The position numbers and the translations under genes are program-made. A stretch of 64,000 nucleotides of DNA from Archilochus colubris (Eukaryota; Chordata; Aves; Apodiformes; Trochilidae). A model generated the notes under the pieces. It made no database searches. It was not told the DNA's origin and was given only the letters and a program-made list of their open reading frames with translations. Of the stretch, positions 51,201-60,200 are shown one piece after another (position 1 is the first letter of the stretch; each line of letters begins with the position of its first letter). The DNA lies in assembly GCA_023079485.1 (NCBI GenBank), contig CM041084.1, positions 17,388,609-17,452,608 on the forward strand, given 5' to 3'.

Positions 51201-54200
51201 AGTATCAGGATTTTAGCTTTTTCTCTCTTGCATATGCTTCACCGGTTCCAGCTCTGGTTTGATTTCTATAGGCTGGGATGACATACTGAAATTCCAGATA
51301 AACAGGAATCCTGAACGTGAAATAACAGCTCCAACAGAAAGGCTAGTTAAGAGCAGAATAGATTTGCTAAGAAATGTGTGTGGTTTACTACCTGCTGGAG
51401 CACAGATCTCCCTGTGAGAATAGCATTACCAGGAAGTAGTAATTTGCATTTAGAGCATGACAAAAGGTGAAGAGGAGGCATTTAAACCCACGAACACCCT
51501 GCAGACATCTCCAGCAGTAGCCCATACACAAAGAGCCCCAATCACATAGAAATCTTCTTTCACAACAGCCTTAGCTCCATCTTTTAAACTTAACAGCTCT
51601 CTAAGTGGGAAGCTAAAATGAGACCAGCTCCGACTGGCTTCATAATTGATGCTTGCTCAGAGCCATTTAGGTGCACGATAATAATTAGCAACAGATCAAT
51701 ACAGCTTAATTAGGGCAAGTGCTATCTCACTGAATGCTAAATTCCCCAGTGTCATTACATCCATCTCATCCTACTGACTGAAGAACCTTAGAGAAAAGTT
51801 GAGGTGACCAGAATAAGAATAAAATATTTAGCTTTCTACAGCAATCTGGATATATCTGAGGTTAATGATACATACTATAGACAAGGTGAACCACTGGAAA
51901 AATCACCATATGCAGACTCTGTATCTCATTTAAACCATTCAATGCAGGTGTGAAATTCCTTCCAAAGGGCACCTCAACCTATTGTAAATTGCTCTTATAA
52001 CAAAGATGTGGTCAACTCCCATACCCTGAACTTAAACTTCAGTTCTGACAGTACAACTATGGAAATTTAGTAAATTAGACATCTCCATAAGATGGGATGA
52101 TATTAATTTTAGTTATTTATATAGCTGAATAATTTATAAATGAGAAGTGAATTATCTTACCTGCAGTGTCAATGCTGCTCTTGTTGGACACAATTTTCAA
52201 CATCTTCTCACTAAGTAACAAAAAAAAAATCATAATTTTAACTTACTAAGAATAAAACTTTAGTGCAGTTTATAATCAGCAAACTAAGCGTCCTTGTCTA
52301 GCATATATATTTTAAAATTAAATCACCAGTAGCTTGTCAGTTGTTTTTTTAAAATCATCTTTTAATACAAGTTAAGCAAGGAATGGTGTATAAGTAGTAG
52401 AAACACAGAGATGTAGCTACATTAATTCTTTTTAACACAAAGAAGACTAATGCAGTTAATCTCCATCCATGATTTGGCATATTCTTCCTCTCTGCCTAGC
52501 ATTTCCAAGGGGATGATACGGATATTTAAAATGATTGAGCATTCAGGGATTTTTTACTATTACATTCAAATACTATTTTTGTTGATTGATTAAGTAAATC
52601 ATTACAGAGAAACAGATTTAATGAACTCTTTTTTTACCTAGAAGCATCTTTGCTATTACTTGTATTTGGCCCTTTAAATAGCGCAGACTGAACAAGACCA
52701 GTTAAACTGGCAATCTGTTTCTCCATGGCTTGTATCCTCTCTCTGTAAGACAAGAGAACCGTTTGTTAAAGCCATATCTATTTGCTTTCAGACTTGTTTT
52801 TCTAGATGAACGATTACCATAGGATTGGAAAGACACTACAGAGTTTGTGCAAAGGCCCACGGGCATCAGTTTGCATATACCTTGTTGCAGTCGCTTACCA
52901 CATCTTTGTTTGGACAGCTTTTGCATGTTAACAGAAAATAAGAGAGACATCTGCTTGGTTAAAAAAAACCAAAACAACCAACCACCCACATAGTAAACTT
53001 CTAATGATGTCACGAGACAGGCACCTAAAACAATCAGTGAATGCCTCCCGGAACTAGCGAAAATAATTTTTTTCAGCATTTTGTGTATTAGTCTTACCTA
53101 CATTGGGCCAACCATTTTGCCTGTTTATAAGGTTTCAGGATTAAACACTTTACATTTCTTGTTGCTATTTTTACTTTCCTAAACCCCAGGATTTTTGTCT
53201 GCAAAGCATTTAATCTGCACAAGCTGACTGCTTCCCAGCCCAAATCCTTTGCACCTGACATTGCAACTGTCTGATGTGGAAAGGACAGCAATGTGACAAA
53301 CAGGCACAGGACACCAAATGCAGGCTGTACAGCTACATTATATATATATATTCAGATATATATATATAAAATACAATACCCCACAAAAAACCACAGATTT
53401 CATGCATATATCCTGAGAAATGCCTATAAACCAGAAGAAAATAAACGATGAAGAACTGTAACAGGTATGATCAGTGTTTTCCATAGGTAAAAAAAAGGCC
53501 ACTAAAAACAACCACTTTTTTGATAGGAAGAGTAATATTTGTGTGTTTATCTGTTCACATGAATGCATACATTTGTCAGGTACCAGGCGATTTCCTTTGT
53601 GGGCTCCAAAATGGCCTCTGCTCACATGGGTGCCTACTGTCACATGCCAGCATGTCAATGACACACAAAAGCACAGACATGCAGCAATATGGGGCCTCAG
53701 ACAGGACCCTCTGAATGCATCCCTCTATGCCAGCAGTTACATGACTGGGCAGACACATAAAAGCAAATGCTAGCAGCAGGCTGTGGTTTTAGAAGATGAC
53801 TGGAAACAAAAACTCAAGAACCAAGGGACTAAGACCAGTGGTAATGACTGATGAAAGAAGATGGGACAGATACACATAGCCCCAGACTCAGCCTGCTGCA
53901 GTAGCCATCCATCACCACTGTAGAGTCCTGGGCACATAGGAGCAATGAAGCTCTGGCCACCTCCAGCTCCAGTTGCTGACTTGTTGCCAAAGCAATAATG
54001 CCCATCAATAAGGGCAATATAAACTCAAATGTTGGTAACAATATCAGGAAAAAGCAAACTTTTTACGTGGAGTGAATAAGCAGCCCAGCTTGTAGTCAGC
54101 AATATTATCCAGGCTAATTATTTCATTCACATTCAGAGAATGAAATAGAGGTTTGCTGGGACAGCACACAGATACCATTGCCAAGACAGCTTCTGAGACA

Positions 54201-57200
54201 CTCAGACATTGAGAAAATAGGGCAGCAGTAAAGAGATACTAATGGACACAAGGAGAGAAGAGGGTGCTCCATCAGTCCGCAGCTGGCAAACACTTCTTAC
54301 TGTGATTTAATACAGCATGTGTCTTACTTTTCTGTCTTCTTGTTGAAAGGTATTTTGAACGGTGATGAGAAGACTATTGAATCTGACCTAATTCATTTCA
54401 AACCAAGAAATATGTTACTGAATTTTCACTGTTACCAGATACAAAATAAGAAACTGCTTCAGACTACAGTAACCTTTGGAATAAAAACAATTACTAAAAG
54501 CCTGGAATAAATATATTCTAACAAACTTTAATGCAGCATTTTTGACACTTCATAATGAAAACTCTTCCCAGATAATCATCACAAAACCTTCCTGGAACTA
54601 AGCTCAACTGGAAGTATATCTGTTTTACCAATTCATAACTATGATGTTTTTCCATCCCACGTTAGATACTATGGAAGCAGTTTTCTGTTTCAAAAGGGAT
54701 TATGGCAACACAAAGCTGATCTTGTCCTTTGCTGTGAAATCTAGGAAAATATGTTGTCAAGAGGGAGAGGGATGTTCCACATATAGGAGATGATGAAAAG
54801 CGAATGGAATACTGGAATCAATTGCACAGAGCACATTGCTTTTTTTATGGTAAAAGCATTAAGAATGTGAAGAATCTACAAGCACTCTGGAGTTACTCTG
54901 TTAAAGACAAGGCAGGATTTTTCCTGTAATCGCTTCACTGCAATATCCACATTTGTTATGACCATCAGCACCAAACATTTCAAAAACAGGTGCCTGAAAG
55001 TAGGTACGTTTTAGGCATTCAATGGAATGACCCAATTTTTGGAGACCTGACTGAATTTTTGACAATTTTTGGCAGTCTGCCTGAAGGTGGTGGGAGCTCT
55101 AGTGTGGGCAGGGAGTGCCATGGCTGGCCTGGTGGCAGGGATGTGCTAGGGCTGAGATGGCTGAAGGGCTGGTGGCCCAGTCCTGCTGCCTGCTGCACAG
55201 CCCTGGAGGAGCAGGGACAGGCAATGCAGCCACCTCCCTCACCCGTGGCTTCCTGGTAGAGGACTGAAGCAACCTCAGGTCCAGAGGAGCAAAATAAACA
55301 TTTCCTTTCCTCTGTGCCAGACTGGGATCTATCAGGGATTTTAGCATTGTCATGACAGTTGTGTGGTTTTGGTTTTTAACACTATATTTTCTGCCTCTTG
55401 CTGTGACCCCTGATGTGGAAAGGGAAGGTAGAGGAAACAGCCTGCTCCATCATTCCTGCACCAGGAAGCATGGGGTTCCCAGGGCATCGGGCAGGCCAGC
55501 ACTCCAGTGACATGGGATGGGCTGGGGCCCCTGAGGACAGAGCCCAGTGAGACACGGAGCACCAAGAGAGCTAGTCAGACAGAACAAAAAGCAGTGGTAC
55601 CTTTTTGCTGGCAGTGTTAGCCTGAGGAGGCCAAAGCTCAGCTCTTTTCCAAGATTAATTTACCAGATAAATCTGCATCTCTCCACCACCCAGGAAGAAC
55701 AGGGAGGGTCCCTTCTACAGCAGTTGGTAAAGAAATGGCTATTTTATCAGCCTGAGCACAGAAAGCCATTGTTTCACATTGTTTTCCTGTGAATGCTGGG
55801 AGAGTCAGAAGTGGTAGTATGGGTGGGTGGAAAGGAGAGGCAAGGTCAGAAGTGACGCTTGGCTCTGGCAGACCTCTCTGTCAGACCAGGCTTTGCCTTC
55901 TCATGGACCCTGGCAGGCATGGGGTTCCCACAAGTCCTGTTCTCCTGATCCACAGGAAGCCTGATCCACAGCCCAGGCCTTGGGTACCTCCAGACACTGT
56001 GGCTGAAGCAAAATTAGCCCTTGTTTCTCCAGGGACTCTGCACTGAGACACCAGATTTCATCACCAGATTTCTTCCTTACAGCATCACTGAGATTTCATG
56101 TAACTCCCTCTATTGCAGTTACCTGCAGGGTACAGAGTATTCCTGAATTGGTACCCACTTCTCACAGCAATGCTATTTCAGCCTGATTTGTATGTTCTCT
56201 CCTCTTCCTGGGAACATCTTTAATATTCACTTCATTGAGAAGATACTTTGTACAGACACAGACTATAACTCAGCTGTGTTCATGAACATTTCTGTCTCAC
56301 CCCAGACTGTGCAGCACATTAGCCAGAACAGAGGTACACAAATATCAAGTCTGGCACCATGACCATTAGTCATATTAACTGGCACAATATGCCATGACAG
56401 GCTTTCAGTGACTTTGTATATTATAGTTAAACCTTGACTTAAGTCTATATAATAATCAAAAAGATTGTCAGGGACAGGGAAAATACATTTCTTTCTACAT
56501 TACCCTATTAGAGAAACATATAATTTGAAATCTTTTTTATCACACTGAAAAAGAAAAAGGAAACAGAAGGAGGTTGTCTTTCCCAATGGCTTCCTTAGAA
56601 CCAAGTGAAAGTGTCACAGTCAGACTTTACCCCCAAATCCCCGAGAACACCTGGAAGGGTATGAAGCAAAAGCCAGCAGAACTCTTCTGTAGTCTGCCCT
56701 CCTCCCAAGGCAAAGATACACAAAGGTGAATATTGCAGTCTCCTAAGAAGGGTAAAATCGAACTTTATACAGCTTGAAGCTAAAAGAAAAAGGGAAGCTC
56801 TGAAGCACTGACAGCTACTATACTAATTGACACCTGTTATCCAAGAACCTGCATCTCATCTTCCTACAAACAGTTCTTCCAGCAGAAGGAAGCTGAAGTA
56901 TCTTTCCTTCATATTGTATTGGTCATTTGCATTCATCTTTTTCTGTCAGATTATTCAACCTCTTTTACAAAGGGGGATGCAATTTTGTCCCCGCGACAAG
57001 TGTCTGAGAGGATGTATCTGCAAAGTTCTTACACAGATTCAGTGCCTTGCTGATGGAGCCTCCCACTGTCCATAGCTTTACAGAATATTACCATTTTTCC
57101 TAATGCATAGAGTCCATTCATAATTTAATATAAAAACAATAAAGCTGTTCTGTGATGGGAACAACATCTAATAACCTACATGTGGCCATTGCACTTCAGT

Positions 57201-60200
57201 CTTGAACTGCAAGCCACGGATCATGAATATGATCACATTTTTTGCTCAGGTTTGCTGAGATCCACAGTACACTCCTGAAATACATTTGGAGAAAAATATG
57301 TTTGACAGAACTCTCTTGCTGTTCTAAGGACTGTATTTTAGTGCTTAGCAGCACTTACTATACATATGAGGAACTATCAAATAACCTAGAATTTTGCAAA
57401 ACAATATGTGTTTTAAATACAAAGAATATAAACTAAATGACATTTAAATTAATGTACTTTTGGGTATACAGCTTATTGTCCAATTTATCAACATTTAAAC
57501 ATCTGCCTTGTCTTTAGTAACTTCCAGAACTGTCCACCATAAGCTACATATCCAAAAATATGACAGCAAACCACTGTTTAAACAACTCACGCTTACGCAC
57601 AAAAATTTACTCATTCTTCTGTAGACATCAAATTTATGGGATAATGAACACAAAGATGAACTGCTGCAACCTCTTAACACTTCTAATAGTTTTTAAAATC
57701 TCCATGAACTTGTTTCTTCTCACTGTTGTATAAGAGCTTTCTATGAAACTCTTTTGATAAATTAATTACTTTGAGAATTTATTATAACATAGAGGTAGCT
57801 ACCTCGAAAATACCTGAGGTAAAACAGATACAAGAAATAATTACAAGAAGCAATTTTATCCCCTTCAACTCTGGCTTAAATAACAAGCTTGACAAAACTG
57901 GTTTCCACAATGCAAAATTGAAATGGGAAACTTCGTAAGAAATCAGAAATAGTGGTTTTCATCTTTTGTAGACTCAAATATGCTGCAGTTAACATTCCAA
58001 ATGTAATGGACCCATTTTCTTCAACAAAACCAAGGTACAGTCAATGAGAGATTTGATTTGCTGTAAGTACCCAACATATTCTGATAAAGTAGAAAGATAT
58101 CCCACTTGACCCCTGGGAAGAGAGGCTTCAGTTTAACAGGGGAAAAGAGATTCAGTGTAACTTCTGGGCATTATCACTATCCATTTTAATCTTTTCTCTG
58201 ACTTAAACTGTGCATTGTCCTGAGGTTGCGACAGTGTTACCTACAGGTAATTTCCACAAAGAGATGGGACAAAAGATGTTTTCTTTCTTCTCAGCACACT
58301 CCACTACAGACTGAAGGAACAACAGTGCTGAGATGATGGGCCTGATGCTTCCAGGATCCTCAGTCCACTCCTGACTGACTCTGTTGTCACAGTGTACATA
58401 TATAAATGACTTCCCTTGTCAGTATCCCCAAGGCTGGCAGATACACAGTCTGCTGTTACCCCACACCTGACACCATCTACATGCAGGCTGACTGAGCACA
58501 CCACCATTCACTTCCTGTTTTTTAGGGTCTTTATGAATAGTGGATAATTTATGCAAGAAAGCAACATACGCTTCATTTTATCATGCCTGGAGAAGGATGA
58601 ATTCAGCCCCATCTCTCCAGTCCCAAAATATTCTTACAGAAGCAACACCAGCTGTATTTCTTATGGGTGTAAACTCTAAGTCCTACACTACAAGCTGCAG
58701 TATAACTTTGTCATTATATATGTCAACTTTCAGGTGTTCCTAACAATGCTGTAATAATTCAGCTCCTGCTGAAACAGAAGAAGACCACCTCAGATGACCC
58801 TTAGTGTCACTTGTTTGATTCAGTAAAATCTCAACAGCACTTGTTTTCAAGGTTTATGACATTATTAAAAAGGCAGAATAAGGTTCAGAGCATTTTGTTT
58901 CTGTAGAACTCAAACCAAATTCTTATTATTGCAGTGGCTAGAAACACCAATTTGCCTGAATTGCTTCTTGTATTTATAATCATTGTTAAAAAACCTCACA
59001 CTTACTCAAGGTTAATAAAACCCAGAAGCCATAAGGCTAGCTTCCAGAATGATTTTTTCTGTACCATGGGCTACTACACACTATGTCGAATTTTAAAATT
59101 ATGTATTTATTTGGAGGTATAATTACGCATATGCCATTTTCACCTGTGTAAATAGATTCTCATCCTAGGACTAAAACTCCTGGTGCAAAGCTGCAGAACT
59201 ATCTGTATAGTTGCCCTTTAAATATTTGCAAATACACAGCATTGTGCATAACTATATAGCTGAGTGAACAGATGAGATGCTCACTGGGGAGGAAAAGAGT
59301 TGCACAGACTAGAAAGGCGTTCGTATTCTCCCCTATTTTCAACCCCCTAATATAACCTTGTGAATTTTTTTTATCTGAAAGCTGTCTCTTGTTTTAGAAT
59401 TGGCAAATATAGTTCAAATTAATTCCTAGCTGTAATAATGTAAGCTTGAAATGAAATTTCAGTACCTGCTTCTTTTTTCTTGGAAATCAGTAGATAAAAG
59501 TCAGGTGTCACTGACCCTAGATTGTAATATGCCCTAACTCATACTCCTGTGTCAACATAATGAAAAAGGTATAGGCCTGTAATTTTTGTGGATGGATGAT
59601 TTTCTTCTGTCCTCCATTTTCTTCCCACCAATAGATGTCACAACACACTCTTCTGGCCAAGTGTAGTCAGAGACAACTAATTATTGAGCAAGTTGTTCAG
59701 GTGGAAGGGAAGTTTAGGGGCTATATGAAGCTTCATGTGTTCTTAGTAGTTAAGGCAGTCAGCAGTTACCTTTGGCCTCTGTGAGCTCAGCATTTTCCAG
59801 CTATTCATCTTCACTTCCCTAAAGAGCTCTATAAAAATTAACAGCACAAACAATACGCTAGAGATTAGCACAACTCATACAATACACAGCAACCGACTGG
59901 CAGTGTAATGATTTTTCTCTCCTAGGGCAGGGTCTATGGCAGGAGAAGCCTTCACAGACCTTTTGTATAAATCTGTTCCTTAAAAAGACAGGAGAGATCA
60001 TTGTCATGATTGTCAGTGCACAAAAGTTAACAACAGTCTAGTCACCAAATACTTGTGATGCCAGAAAAATCATTGGGAACAGCATTCATGTTTCAATTTA
60101 TTCCCTGAGACAGACTTTCTCTCCTCAGCAGTTTCCCCTCAAGCAACATTATTATAAACAACTGTCCTATTTTTATGCAAATTCATGTTTTACAGGAGGT

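Larger units (their letters stand above)
44277..52160 (-). other. KIAA1217: KIAA1217 intron (7.9 kb)
   Basis: Contains two CR1 copies in plus orientation, a palindromic TATGATCA repeat between them, a T25 run (48096-48120), a CR1 3' fragment (about 50735-50830) and two candidate noncoding elements (about 46862-47040 and 51585-51765). Confidence 0.8.
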
